Positions 40,730-50,214 of a DNA stretch of 64,000 nucleotides are shown piece by piece. Positions within the stretch are counted from its first letter, which is position 1; each line of letters starts with the position of its first letter. Made by a program: the position numbers and the translations under genes. The stretch comes from Xanthomonas sp. GPE 39 (GTDB lineage: Bacteria; Pseudomonadota; Gammaproteobacteria; Xanthomonadales; Xanthomonadaceae): NCBI RefSeq assembly GCF_000963005.1, contig NZ_JZHZ01000007.1:3132056-3196055 (forward strand), in the 5' to 3' direction. The notes beneath the pieces were generated by a model, which was given only the letters and a program-made list of their open reading frames with translations, ran no database searches and was not told the origin of the DNA.

Positions 40730-43225
40730 ATGTCCAAACACCTGCTCATCGTCGAATCGCCCGCCAAGGCAAAGACGATCAACAAATACCTCGGCAAGGA
40801 TTTCCATGTCCTGGCCTCGTATGGGCACGTGCGCGACCTGATTCCCAAAGAAGGCGCGGTCGATCCGGACGACGGCTTTGCGATGCGCTACGCGCTGATC
40901 GACAAGAACGAGAAACACGTCGACGCCATTGCCAAGGCCGCAAAAGCGGCCGACGACATCTATCTGGCGACCGACCCGGACCGCGAGGGCGAGGCGATCA
41001 GTTGGCACATCGCCGAAATTCTGCAAGAGCGCGGCCTACTCAAGGGCAAGCCGCTGCACCGCGTGGTGTTCACCGAGATCACCCCACGCGCGATCAAGGA
41101 AGCCATGGCGCATCCGCGGCAGATCGCCGGCGACTTGGTCGATGCGCAACAAGCGCGGCGCGCACTGGATTACCTGGTCGGCTTCAACCTCTCGCCGGTG
41201 CTGTGGCGCAAAGTGCAGCGCGGCCTGTCCGCCGGTCGTGTGCAGTCGCCAGCGTTGCGCATGATCGTCGAGCGCGAGGAGGAAATCGAAGCCTTCCTCG
41301 CGCGTGAGTACTGGAGCATCGGCGCCGAATGCGCGCATCCGTCGCAACCGTTCGCCGCCAAACTGGTCAAGCTCGACGGGCAGAAATTCGAACAATTCAC
41401 CATCACCGACGGCACCACCGCCGAAGACGCGCGGATGCGTCTGCAGAAGGCCGCACAAGGCGCGCTGCACGTCACCGACGTGACCAGCAAGGAACGCAAG
41501 CGCCGTCCGGCGCCACCGTTCACCACGTCCACACTGCAGCAGGAAGCCTCGCGCAAGCTCGGCTTCACCACCAGCCGCACCATGCGCGTGGCGCAGAAAC
41601 TGTACGAAGGTGTGACCGTCGGCGACGAGGGAACCGTCGGCCTGATCAGCTACATGCGTACCGACTCGGTGAACCTGTCGCAGGACGCGCTGGTGGAAAT
41701 CCGCGACGTGATCGCGCGCGACTTCGGCACCAGCGCATTACCGGACAAGCCCAACACCTACCAGACCAAGTCCAAGAACGCGCAAGAAGCACACGAGGCG
41801 ATCCGCCCGACCAGCGCACTGCGCACACCAGCGCAGATGGCCAAGTACCTGGACGACGATGGCCGCCGCCTGTACGAACTGATCTGGAAACGCGCCGTGG
41901 CCTGCCAGATGGTGCCAGCGACGATGAACACCGTCACCGTGGAACTGGCTGCCGGCAGCGAGCATAGCTTCCGTGCCAGCGGCACCACGGTGATCGACCC
42001 GGGCTTCCTGGCGGTGTACGAGGAAGGCAAGGACCAGAAGGCCGCCGAGGACGAGGACGAAGGCCGTAAGCTGCCGGCGATGAAGCCTGGCGACCGCATC
42101 CCGCTGGACCGTATTCACGCCGACCAGCACTTCACCGAGCCACCGCCGCGCTACTCCGAAGCCTCGCTGGTCAAGACGCTGGAGGAATACGGCATCGGCC
42201 GGCCCTCGACCTACGCCTCGATCATCCAGACCCTGACATTCCGCAAGTACGTGGAACTGGACGCGCGCCGCTTCCGCCCGACCGACGTCGGCCGTGCGGT
42301 GAGCAAGTTCCTGTCCGGCCACTTCACCCGCTATGTCGACTACGACTTCACCGCCAAGCTCGAAGACGACCTGGACGCGGTGTCGCGCGGCGAAGAAGAG
42401 TGGCGGCCGTTGATGGAGAAGTTCTGGGGTCCGTTCAAGGAACTGGTCGAGGAGAAAAAGGAATCGGTGGACCGCTCCGAGGCCACCGGCGCGCGCGAGC
42501 TCGGCACCGACCCCAAGACCGGCAAACCGGTCAGCGTGCGCCTGGGCCGGTTCGGGCCGTATGCGGCGATCGGCAGCACCGCCGAGGACGCCGAGGACAA
42601 GCCCAAGTTCGCCTCGCTGCGTCCAGGGCAGAGCATGCACACGATCACCCTGGAGGAGGCGTTGGAGCTGTTCCTGATGCCGCGCCAGCTCGGCCAGGAC
42701 AAGGGCGAGGACGTCAGTGTCGGTATCGGCCGCTTCGGCCCGTTCGCCAAGCGTGGCAGCGTCTACGCCTCGCTGAAAAAAGAAGACGATCCCTACACCA
42801 TTGATCTGGCCCGCGCCGTCTTCCTGATCGAGGAGAAGGAAGAAATCGCGCGCAACCGCATCATCAAGCAATTCCCCGACAGCGATATTCAGGTGCTCAA
42901 CGGCCGTTTCGGCCCGTACATCAGCGATGGCAAGCTCAACGGCAAGATCCCCAAGGACCGCGAACCCTCCAGTCTGACCCTGGACGAGGTACAGAAGCTA
43001 CTGGAGGAGACGGGTAAGCCCGTGCGCCGCGGATTCGGCGCCAAGAAGGTCGCTGCCAAGAAGGAAGCCGCACCGAAGAAGAGCCCGGCCAAGAAGACCG
43101 TCGCCGATACACCAGCCAAGCCAGCTGCGAAGAAGGCGGCCAAGAAAGCGACGAAGAAAACCGTCAAGAAAGCAGCGAAAAAAGTAGCCAAAAAGACCGT
43201 CGCCAAAGCCAAAAAAGAAGCCTGA
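40730..43225 (+). CDS. topA: DNA topoisomerase I TopA with lysine-rich tail
   Basis: Type IA topoisomerase that relaxes negative supercoils. The 831 residues begin with the TOPRIM domain (LLIVESPAKAKTINKYLG, ATDPDREGEAISWHIAEIL). The active tyrosine is in GLISYMRTDSVNLS. No CxxC zinc ribbons are present; instead the C-terminal part has repeated RLGRFGPYAAIG, GIGRFGPFAKRG and NGRFGPYISDG units. The last about 55 residues are almost only K, A, P, T and V, like histone H1 tails, and may bind DNA. The start MSKHLLIVESP was chosen over an upstream ATG. Confidence 0.96.
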   Translation: MSKHLLIVESPAKAKTINKYLGKDFHVLASYGHVRDLIPKEGAVDPDDGFAMRYALIDKNEKHVDAIAKAAKAADDIYLATDPDREGEAISWHIAEILQERGLLKGKPLHRVVFTEITPRAIKEAMAHPRQIAGDLVDAQQARRALDYLVGFNLSPVLWRKVQRGLSAGRVQSPALRMIVEREEEIEAFLAREYWSIGAECAHPSQPFAAKLVKLDGQKFEQFTITDGTTAEDARMRLQKAAQGALHVTDVTSKERKRRPAPPFTTSTLQQEASRKLGFTTSRTMRVAQKLYEGVTVGDEGTVGLISYMRTDSVNLSQDALVEIRDVIARDFGTSALPDKPNTYQTKSKNAQEAHEAIRPTSALRTPAQMAKYLDDDGRRLYELIWKRAVACQMVPATMNTVTVELAAGSEHSFRASGTTVIDPGFLAVYEEGKDQKAAEDEDEGRKLPAMKPGDRIPLDRIHADQHFTEPPPRYSEASLVKTLEEYGIGRPSTYASIIQTLTFRKYVELDARRFRPTDVGRAVSKFLSGHFTRYVDYDFTAKLEDDLDAVSRGEEEWRPLMEKFWGPFKELVEEKKESVDRSEATGARELGTDPKTGKPVSVRLGRFGPYAAIGSTAEDAEDKPKFASLRPGQSMHTITLEEALELFLMPRQLGQDKGEDVSVGIGRFGPFAKRGSVYASLKKEDDPYTIDLARAVFLIEEKEEIARNRIIKQFPDSDIQVLNGRFGPYISDGKLNGKIPKDREPSSLTLDEVQKLLEETGKPVRRGFGAKKVAAKKEAAPKKSPAKKTVADTPAKPAAKKAAKKATKKTVKKAAKKVAKKTVAKAKKEA

Positions 43226-43360
43226 TTCCAGTCGCAAGGGCGTCGGCACGCGCGCCATGAGGCATGCTCATGCGTTACGGCACGATGTCGGCCACAAGAT
43301 CCACTCACACTGCAGACGCGCGCATTGTTCGAACACCAGCACGTACCGCATGATGCACAC

Positions 43361-43921
43361 ATGACCGACCTGTCACTGAGCCAAGCCATCACCGTCCTGC
43401 GCCAGGGCGGCGTTATTGCCTATCCCACCGAAGCCGTCTGGGGCCTGGGCTGCGATCCATACGACGCGACGGCAGTGAACCGCCTGCTGCGGATCAAGCA
43501 GCGCCCAGTGGAAAAGGGCCTGATCGTGGTCGCCGCCGAACTCGATGCGCTGCGTCCACTGCTCGACCTGTCGGCGCTGCCGCCCGAGCGGCTCGCTACG
43601 GTATTGGCCACTTGGCCAGGCCCACATACCTGGATCCTTCCCGCCGCCGCACAGGCCCCGCCCTGGATCACCGGCACGCACAACGGCATCGCCGTGCGCA
43701 TCAGCGCACATCCACTGGTGGCCGAACTGTGCCGCAACTGGGCAGGCGCTCTAGTCTCCACCAGTGCCAACCGCGGCGGCGAACCACCGGCACGGCAACG
43801 CGAGGAACTGGATCCGCAGTTGCTGGCCGAACTCGACGGCCTGATCCACGGCGAAACGGGTGGTCTGGCCCAACCGACCCCGATCCGCGACGCGATCAGC
43901 GGCGAGATTCTGCGGGCTTGA
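43361..43921 (+). CDS. tsaC: TsaC (YrdC/Sua5), threonylcarbamoyl-AMP synthase
   Basis: Makes threonylcarbamoyl-AMP for the t6A modification of tRNA. The 186 residues show VIAYPTEAVWGLGCDP, KQRPVEKGLIVV, WPGPHTWILPA, IAVRISAHPLV and ALVSTSANRGGEPP. Length is the short TsaC form without a Sua5 extension. The start MTDLSLSQAI was chosen over an ATG 12 codons earlier. The topA-tsaC neighbourhood is conserved in gammaproteobacteria. Confidence 0.95.
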   Translation: MTDLSLSQAITVLRQGGVIAYPTEAVWGLGCDPYDATAVNRLLRIKQRPVEKGLIVVAAELDALRPLLDLSALPPERLATVLATWPGPHTWILPAAAQAPPWITGTHNGIAVRISAHPLVAELCRNWAGALVSTSANRGGEPPARQREELDPQLLAELDGLIHGETGGLAQPTPIRDAISGEILRA

Positions 43922-44015
43922 GACCATTTGCCCTGGTCGCATCCTGACCGCATCGATCGGATGCGATGGCGCATCCGCTCTTTCCCCGGCCGAAGAAGGC
44001 GCGCAAGATGCGCTC

Positions 44016-44762
44016 ATGTCCACCCTGACACGCTTGCTGCTGTTGCTGAGCCTGTTGCCCTCGACCGGCAACGTCTGGGCGCAGAGCGTGCGCAGCAACA
44101 GCCGCGATGGCGACGTGCGTATCTACCGCTGCATCACCACCTCCGGCACGACCAGCCTACAGAGCATTCCGTGCGAAAGCGGGCGCCAGCAACAGGTGAT
44201 GGACATGCAGCGACCGCGCGATCCGCTGACACGCCCGACCACAACGCTCAGCACCGATCCAGCGCGTGACGCAGCGGCCCCAGCGCCGCTACCGCAGCGC
44301 GAGATCCGCATCGTCAGCGTGCAACCGCCACAACCGATGTACGAGTGCGTCACCAGCGAAGGCGAGCGCTATACCAGCGACGACAATGCCGGCAATCCGC
44401 GCTGGATCCCGCTGTGGGCATTCGGCTACGCAGACAGCCAGGACGGACGGCGACGCGGACGCGGCCCGGACGAGCGCCCACCACCCGGACCGCCTCCACC
44501 CGGCGCCTCGCGCCCATCTGGACCGCCTCCACCACCGCATGTGGTCTATCCAGGCGCTGGCGTGATCGTACCGGCTGGCAGCACCCTAGTTCGCGACACC
44601 TGCACCGCGCTGCCACAACAAGAGGTCTGCGCGCGCTTGACCGACCGCCGCTGGGAATTGATCCGCCGCTACAACAGCGCGCTACAGAGCGAGCGCCGCG
44701 CGATGGAAACCGAACAGCGCGGCATCGATGCGCGCTTGGCTAGGGACTGCGGCGGCAACTGA
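44016..44762 (+). CDS. Secreted cysteine-containing protein (DUF4124-like)
   Basis: A 248-residue exported protein. Signal peptide MSTLTRLLLLLSLLPSTG to VWAQS, then a short DUF4124-like unit (VRIYRCITTSGTTSLQSIPC), a second similar unit (MYECVTSEGERYTSDD), and a proline- and glycine-rich stretch at about 145-180. The C-terminal part has CTALPQQEVCARL. Cysteines come in pairs suited to disulphides. Function unknown. The stop overlaps the next start as TGATG, so both are coupled and presumably act in the same place. The start was set at the signal peptide. Confidence 0.75.
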   Translation: MSTLTRLLLLLSLLPSTGNVWAQSVRSNSRDGDVRIYRCITTSGTTSLQSIPCESGRQQQVMDMQRPRDPLTRPTTTLSTDPARDAAAPAPLPQREIRIVSVQPPQPMYECVTSEGERYTSDDNAGNPRWIPLWAFGYADSQDGRRRGRGPDERPPPGPPPPGASRPSGPPPPPHVVYPGAGVIVPAGSTLVRDTCTALPQQEVCARLTDRRWELIRRYNSALQSERRAMETEQRGIDARLARDCGGN

Positions 44763-45403
44763 TGCGTCACACAAGGTATTTGATCGCATTGCTGGGCTTG
44801 GCAGGGTTGGCACACGCCGAGCCGGTCGTGTTCTATCGCTGCACCGACGCGCAGGACAACCTGACCGTGCAGAACCAGCCCTGCCCCAAAGGCATGCGCC
44901 AACAAAAGAAGATCATGCAAGGTGTCAGCACCGCTCCACTACCCACCGAACCGGCCAAGCCACAGCAGCCACAGCCACAGCCACAGCCATCAGCATCCGC
45001 CGTAACACCGCCAGCTGCAGCGACCGCGTCGCCAACCGCCACCACAGAACCGGCACCAGTAGCGGCGCCAAGCCCACCGCCGCCTGCGCTGTACAGCTGC
45101 ACAACACGCGAGCAGCAGTGTTACACCAGTGAAGTGGCCGAGCCACCACCACGCTGCATCCCCTTGCCCACCCAGAGCCTGGACGGCAGTCCCGACCGCG
45201 CCGGCGGCAGCGCCTGCGAGGTCGTCCACGACCAATGTCAGGCAGTGCCCAGCGATGGGCTATGCGCAGCATGGCAGGCCTACGTAGCCGAAGCCGAAAC
45301 CCACTGGCGTTTTGCCATCCCGGAACATGCCCAGGCACTACGGGAAGAGTTCCAGCGCCGCCAGCAACTTTTGGAAGCGAGCAACTGCGCCACGTCGCCG
45401 TAA
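44762..45403 (+). CDS. Secreted cysteine-containing protein (DUF4124-like), partner of the preceding gene
   Basis: A 213-residue exported protein. Signal peptide MRHTRYLIALLGLAGLAHA, then VVFYRCTDAQDNLTVQNQPC (DUF4124-like), a Pro/Gln/Ala/Thr-rich linker (about 62-108), and a cysteine-bearing tail (LYSCTTREQQCYTSE, CEVVHDQCQAV). Overall plan matches the preceding protein, which suggests an old duplication. Function unknown. Confidence 0.75.
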   Translation: MRHTRYLIALLGLAGLAHAEPVVFYRCTDAQDNLTVQNQPCPKGMRQQKKIMQGVSTAPLPTEPAKPQQPQPQPQPSASAVTPPAAATASPTATTEPAPVAAPSPPPPALYSCTTREQQCYTSEVAEPPPRCIPLPTQSLDGSPDRAGGSACEVVHDQCQAVPSDGLCAAWQAYVAEAETHWRFAIPEHAQALREEFQRRQQLLEASNCATSP

Positions 45404-45552
45404 CGCACGATCCGACGCTGTCCCAGCACCTTCCATCCTCGCCCGGTGCCGACGCAAACCAGGCATGGCCGGCTCGCGCGAAAGACGGCAACCGCGGCAA
45501 AGGACTCGCGAAACAACGCCAGGCCAGCCAAACATAACCACGACAGGAAAGC

Positions 45553-46329
45553 CTAGAACCCGTAGCGCAAGAAACCGCCATCCACCGCGATACATTCGCC
45601 GGTGATGTAGCTGGCCGCCGGCAAACATAAAAAGCCCACTGCGGCGGCCACCTCGTCCGGCTCGCCGATCCGGCGCATCGGCGTGCGCTCGATCACCTGC
45701 TCGTAGTAGTCCGGATCGGAGAGTGGGCCGGAGGTCCGACGGGTGCGGATATACCATGGCGCCACCGCGTTGACCCGGATGCCATCCTCGGCCCACTCGG
45801 CAGCAAGGTTGCGGGTGAGTTGATGCAATGCCGCCTTGGTCATGCCATAGGGCGCGCCACTGCGTACATGGGTCAGCCCGGACACACTGCCGACATTGAC
45901 GATCGCAGAGGCGGTATGTTGCGCGAGGAGCGGATAAGCGTAACGCGATAGCTCGAAAGCGGAGAACACGTTGGTTTCGAAGATGCCGCGCCACTCGTCC
46001 TCGGTGTAATCCACCGCGGCCTTACTGACGTTACCGCCGGCATTATTGATGAGCAGGTGCAGGCCATCGGCATGATCCTCGACCCAGTCCAGAATCTCAC
46101 GACGGTCCTCATCGTCGGACACGTCGGCGGCCAAGGCCAAGATGCGGCGCTTTGGAAAAGCATCGCTCAGTTCATCGCGGACAGCGGCAAGCGCATCAAG
46201 ATCGCGCGCCACCAGCAACAGGTCGGCACCAAAACCGAGCAATTCGCGTGCGATGGCCAGGCCGATGCCGGCACTGGCACCGGTGATCAATGCGGTCTGT
46301 CCGTCCAGGCGCCAACGGTGCTGCGTCAT
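45553..46329 (-). CDS. Short-chain dehydrogenase/reductase (tropinone-reductase-like)
   Basis: NAD(P)-dependent oxidoreductase of 258 residues. The cofactor loop [12 protein letters not shown] is near residue 15; NNAGGN, the catalytic SVSG and the YGMTK (YxxxK) motif are present, and the end reads [15 protein letters not shown]. Substrate unknown. Two adjacent ATGs (46329, 46332) are possible starts. It is divergent from the lipoprotein gene. Confidence 0.9.
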   Translation of the reverse strand: MTQHRWRLDGQTALITGASAGIGLAIARELLGFGADLLLVARDLDALAAVRDELSDAFPKRRILALAADVSDDEDRREILDWVEDHADGLHLLINNAGGNVSKAAVDYTEDEWRGIFETNVFSAFELSRYAYPLLAQHTASAIVNVGSVSGLTHVRSGAPYGMTKAALHQLTRNLAAEWAEDGIRVNAVAPWYIRTRRTSGPLSDPDYYEQVIERTPMRRIGEPDEVAAAVGFLCLPAASYITGECIAVDGGFLRYGF

Positions 46330-46396
46330 CATCCTATCTGCTTGGCTACGGAGGAGGCGTAGGATGATACCCCCCACCTTCGATGAGGTCGCTGCC

Positions 46397-46624
46397 ATGT
46401 CCACACCACTGCGCTGGGTGATGTTGGCACTGCCACTGTCGGCCATGCTGGCGGCATGCAAGCCAGAACCGCCCAAGCCGGTCGACGCACCGCCAGCACC
46501 GCAGGCCAGCGCACTGCGCGCGACCGTCGCACAGCCACTGGAGCGTGCCAAGCAGGCGCAGGCAACGGTCGAACGCGCCGCCGCAGCGCAGAACGCCGCA
46601 ATCGACGACGCCACCGCGCAATGA
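46397..46624 (+). CDS. Small predicted lipoprotein
   Basis: A 75-residue protein with a lipoprotein signal: [20 protein letters not shown] followed by the lipidated cysteine (lipobox LAAC). The mature part is Pro-rich, then Ala/Gln/Glu-rich and likely helical ([20 protein letters not shown]), like Lpp- or YgdI-type small lipoproteins. It probably sits in the outer membrane facing the periplasm. The start was chosen at the signal peptide; longer frames are antisense to the SDR gene. Confidence 0.7.
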   Translation: MSTPLRWVMLALPLSAMLAACKPEPPKPVDAPPAPQASALRATVAQPLERAKQAQATVERAAAAQNAAIDDATAQ

Positions 46625-46626
46625 AA

Positions 46627-46651
46627 AACGCCGGCCACGACGGCCGGCGTT
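46627..46651 (-). terminator. Intrinsic terminator after sppA
   Basis: AACGCCGGCC and GGCCGGCGTT form a 10-bp stem with a 5-base loop. On the minus strand the stem ends in five T, so it best fits termination of sppA; on the plus strand it follows the lipoprotein stop by 2 bases but lacks a T-run. Confidence 0.75.
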
Positions 46652-46705
46652 AAAACCTCGCACGACGCGCCCATCACGGGCGCGCCGAAGCGCTTGCGTG
46701 CTAGA

Positions 46706-48598
46706 TCATAAGCCGCAGAAGCAGTAGGCCAGCGCCTTCACCGGCGCGCCCGGACGCTTAGCGGCCGCGTCCTGGACGAAGTGCAACTGCGTGTCCAATT
46801 CCGGCAGGCTGCGCACCAACAGTGCGTGTCCCAGCGCGGAGTCACCCAGCATCCAGGCACCCATGCGGCTACCGGCGAAACCGTTGACGAACTGTGCAAA
46901 TGGCGAAGCGGGCTTTTCGATGTAACGCACTCGGTACTTGTCTTGGCCGCCAAGCTTGGCGCGCGCAGCGGCGTCGGCCACCGCGTCTTTGAAGCTGCCG
47001 AGCGTGTCGACCAGCCCACGTTCCTTGGCCTGCGCGCCGCTCCAGACACGGCCCCGCGCGACCTGATCGATGGCCTCGACCGACTTACCACGCGCCTGCG
47101 CCACCTTGCCGGTAAAGTCGGCATAGCCCTTGTTGATGACCGACTGGATCACCTGTCCCACCACCGGATCCATCGGCCGCGAGATATCGAAGGCACCGGC
47201 ATAGCGGGTCGTGCCGACGCCATCGGTATGCACGCCAATCTTGTCCAGCGCACGGGCGATGTTGGGAACCATGCCAAAGATGCCGATCGAGCCGGTGATC
47301 GTCGATGGATCGGCGTAGATGCGATCGGCATTCATGCTGATCCAGTAGCCGCCGGAGGCGGCATAGTCGCCCATCGACACCACGACCGGCTTGCCAGCGG
47401 CTTTCAGCGCCACCACCTCGCGGCGGATCTGCTCGGAGGCGAACACCTCGCCACCTGGCGAATCCACCCGCAGCACCACCGCCTTCACCGCATCGTCGTC
47501 GCGCGCCTGGTGCAGGAGTTGCGCCGTCGATTCGCCGCCAATCCGACCGGCAGGCTGTTCGCCGGCGCTGATCTCGCCCGCTGCCACCACCACCGCCACC
47601 TGCGGCCGCGCATCCATCGGCGAGCGGCGTAGCTCCAATTGCTGCAGATAGCCGTCCAGATCGACGTTGCGGAAGACGGTATCGGCATCGGCAACGCCAC
47701 GCTTGGCCAGCAGGTGTTCGACCTCATCGCGAGTCTTCAACCCATCCACCAACTTCTGCTGCAAGGCGAACTTGGCCATATCGCCACCCGCCGCCGCAAT
47801 ACCATCGGGCATGCTGTCGATGCCGGCACTGATCTGCGCTGGTACCAACTTGCGCGCCTTGGCGATATCGGCCACGTAGCGCTGCCACACATCGTTCATC
47901 CAGAACAGGTCGGCTTCCTTGGCCGCAGGCGACGCCGCGTCGAGCACGTAAGGTTCAGCAGCGGACTTGTACTCGCCAACCTTGAACAGGTGGACATCCA
48001 CGCCGAGCTTGTCCTGCAAGCCCTGGCGGAAATACTGGCGATAGCGGCCCAAGCCTTCCAGCATCATCGAACCCATCGGGTCCAGATAGACTTCGTTGGC
48101 CTGCGCAGCCAGCAGATACTGCGATTGATTCAGCGAGTCGCTATAGGCCACGATCTGTTTGCCCGAACTGCGCAGATCCTGCAGCGCCGCAACCACTTCG
48201 CGCATCGAGGCGAAGCCGCCCGGCTGCAGCTTGTCCAGACGCAGTGCTACCCGCTCGATCTTCGGGTCGGTCTTGGCCGCTTCAATCGCCCGCACCAGAT
48301 CGCGCAACTGGATCTCCTGCGCGCCCTTGTCGTTCATCGCCTTGGCCAGCGCGCGACTGACCGGATCGGCGCTGAACTGCTCAACGAGCTTGCCCTCCGG
48401 CGCGATCAACAGCGTGGTGCGGTCGCGCAAGGCCTTGGCACCATCGCCGCGCGCCATCGCGACCACCACCAACAGCAGCAGCACGAGCAAGAAGCCGAAG
48501 AACACCAGGTTCAAGATCAGCCGACGGGTAAAGTTCATCACATCCCACAGGCCGACGAAGAAGCTGACGATGGGGCTGCGACGCACAGGTTGGTTCAT
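46706..48598 (-). CDS. sppA: SppA, signal peptide peptidase (67K type)
   Basis: Inner-membrane protease that degrades leftover signal peptides. The 630 residues match the long tandem form. One N-terminal transmembrane helix (about 23-50, [20 protein letters not shown]) is followed by two peptidase-S49 halves. The catalytic lysine of the first half is in [13 protein letters not shown], the serine of the second in [12 protein letters not shown], the expected dyad. The start [13 protein letters not shown] was chosen over an in-frame extension with no family resemblance. Confidence 0.95.
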   Translation of the reverse strand: MNQPVRRSPIVSFFVGLWDVMNFTRRLILNLVFFGFLLVLLLLVVVAMARGDGAKALRDRTTLLIAPEGKLVEQFSADPVSRALAKAMNDKGAQEIQLRDLVRAIEAAKTDPKIERVALRLDKLQPGGFASMREVVAALQDLRSSGKQIVAYSDSLNQSQYLLAAQANEVYLDPMGSMMLEGLGRYRQYFRQGLQDKLGVDVHLFKVGEYKSAAEPYVLDAASPAAKEADLFWMNDVWQRYVADIAKARKLVPAQISAGIDSMPDGIAAAGGDMAKFALQQKLVDGLKTRDEVEHLLAKRGVADADTVFRNVDLDGYLQQLELRRSPMDARPQVAVVVAAGEISAGEQPAGRIGGESTAQLLHQARDDDAVKAVVLRVDSPGGEVFASEQIRREVVALKAAGKPVVVSMGDYAASGGYWISMNADRIYADPSTITGSIGIFGMVPNIARALDKIGVHTDGVGTTRYAGAFDISRPMDPVVGQVIQSVINKGYADFTGKVAQARGKSVEAIDQVARGRVWSGAQAKERGLVDTLGSFKDAVADAAARAKLGGQDKYRVRYIEKPASPFAQFVNGFAGSRMGAWMLGDSALGHALLVRSLPELDTQLHFVQDAAAKRPGAPVKALAYCFCGL

Positions 48599-48675
48599 GG
48601 AAAGCTCCGATAAGGAATGCGTCTTGCGCCTGCGCAGCATACCGGCTACGTCAAGCGCCGCACATCCGTCTGAAG

Positions 48676-50046
48676 TCAGGGGGTGACAGGTGCCGCGAAC
48701 AGGCGCGCACTGCTCCAACGCAAACGCGCGGCCATCATCACTGCCGCCGCCGTCAGGCCAAGAATCAGACCAATCCACATGCCCTGCGGCCCCCAACCCA
48801 GCCACAACCCCAGGCCGGCACCGAGCGGCATGCCCAGGCCCCAGTAGGCACACAGCGCCAGCAACATCGGCACACGGGTATCCTTGAGTCCACGCAGTGC
48901 GCCAGCCGACAGCACCTGCACACCATCGGGGAACTGGAAGGCGGCCGCATACAGCAGCAACGCGGACGCCAGCGTCGCCACAGAGATGTCGCGCGTGTAG
49001 ATGCCGACGATGGCATCGTGACCCAACAGCAACACAAGCGCTGACAGCGCCTGGGTGCCGAGCACGATGACGTAACCAGCCCAGGCCGCGCCACGCACGC
49101 CGACCGCATCGCCGGCACCTGCCGCACGCCCCACCCGCACCGTGGTCGCCTCAGCCACGCCCATCGGCAGCATGAAGCACAACTGCGCCACGTTGATCGC
49201 AATCTGGTGCGCGGCTGCCGGCACCGCGCCGAGCCGCGCGATTAACAGCGCGGTGGCAATGAACAGCCCCCCTTCCATCAGGATGGTGACGCCGATCGGC
49301 ACCCCGGTCTTGAGCAATCCAACGATCACGCGCGGATCCGGTGCCTCGCAGCGCGCGAACAGGCGTAACGAGGCGAAACGCTTGGCCCGCGCCAGATAGA
49401 TAGCAAAGCACAGCGCCTGCGCCCACATCATGATCGCCGACGCCATTCCCAGGCCACCGGCGCCGCGCGCGGGCAGACCGAACAAGCCAAAGGTCAACAC
49501 GTAGCCCAGCGGCGCCAGCAACAGCAGACCACCGAAGCCAAGCAACATCGTCGGTAACGTCCATTGCATGCCTTCGCTCAGATAGCGCATGCAGAAGTAC
49601 AACACCAGCGCCGGCACACCCCAGCGGATCGCATATAGAAAATCGTGCGCGCCCGATACGATTCCGATATCGATGCCCATTCGCGGCAGCGCCATCGGCA
49701 GCACGCTCAGGAATGCGAACATCAACGCTCCCATGCCCAGCGACAACCACAGCGCCTGACGGAACAGCGGCCCGATCTGCTCATGGCGCTTACCGCCGTC
49801 CAGTTGCGACACCAACGCCGTCAAAGCGATCAGGGTACCGATCGGAATCATCATCGGCAGCCATAGCAAGGCGGTGCCGACCGTCACCGAGGCCAACGTG
49901 TGGGTGCCATGATGACCGGCGATCACGTTGTCGACAAAGCTGATCAAGCCCGTGGAAACATGACCCAAAACCAGCGGCAGGGCGAGCTGTGCGGTACTGC
50001 GCAGCTCGTTGCCACGGACCGCCACCGTGTTGGAAGATAAAACCAT
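48676..50046 (-). CDS. MATE-family multidrug efflux protein (NorM-like)
   Basis: Inner-membrane antiporter of 456 residues with twelve predicted helices. It shows the family N-terminal pattern LALPLVLGHVSTGLISFVDN, a repeat of similar half-protein layout (TGVPIGVTILMEGGLFI), and AAHQIAINVAQLCFMLP with RVGRAAGAGD. Such proteins export cationic drugs and dyes against Na+ or H+. Substrate unknown. It lies 77 bases upstream of sppA in the same direction. Confidence 0.92.
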   Translation of the reverse strand: MVLSSNTVAVRGNELRSTAQLALPLVLGHVSTGLISFVDNVIAGHHGTHTLASVTVGTALLWLPMMIPIGTLIALTALVSQLDGGKRHEQIGPLFRQALWLSLGMGALMFAFLSVLPMALPRMGIDIGIVSGAHDFLYAIRWGVPALVLYFCMRYLSEGMQWTLPTMLLGFGGLLLLAPLGYVLTFGLFGLPARGAGGLGMASAIMMWAQALCFAIYLARAKRFASLRLFARCEAPDPRVIVGLLKTGVPIGVTILMEGGLFIATALLIARLGAVPAAAHQIAINVAQLCFMLPMGVAEATTVRVGRAAGAGDAVGVRGAAWAGYVIVLGTQALSALVLLLGHDAIVGIYTRDISVATLASALLLYAAAFQFPDGVQVLSAGALRGLKDTRVPMLLALCAYWGLGMPLGAGLGLWLGWGPQGMWIGLILGLTAAAVMMAARLRWSSARLFAAPVTP

Positions 50047-50214
50047 TGCAAGACTCTAGCGATCCCACCACTGCGACCACGCGGAGAGCGTCGGTATCGG
50101 GTGGCGGAGTAAGCGCATTTTACCCGCAACGGAAATGTATTATTTCAAAAATGCGCAACACGGGTTACGCAAGGTGCAAGCACCAGAGCATTGACCGGAC
50201 TTCCCGCAGACCGG

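Noticed and set aside
43054-43222. Repetitive AAGAAG-type sequence as a DNA repeat array
   Set aside because: It encodes the in-frame lysine/alanine tail of TopA, so the repetition is protein-driven.
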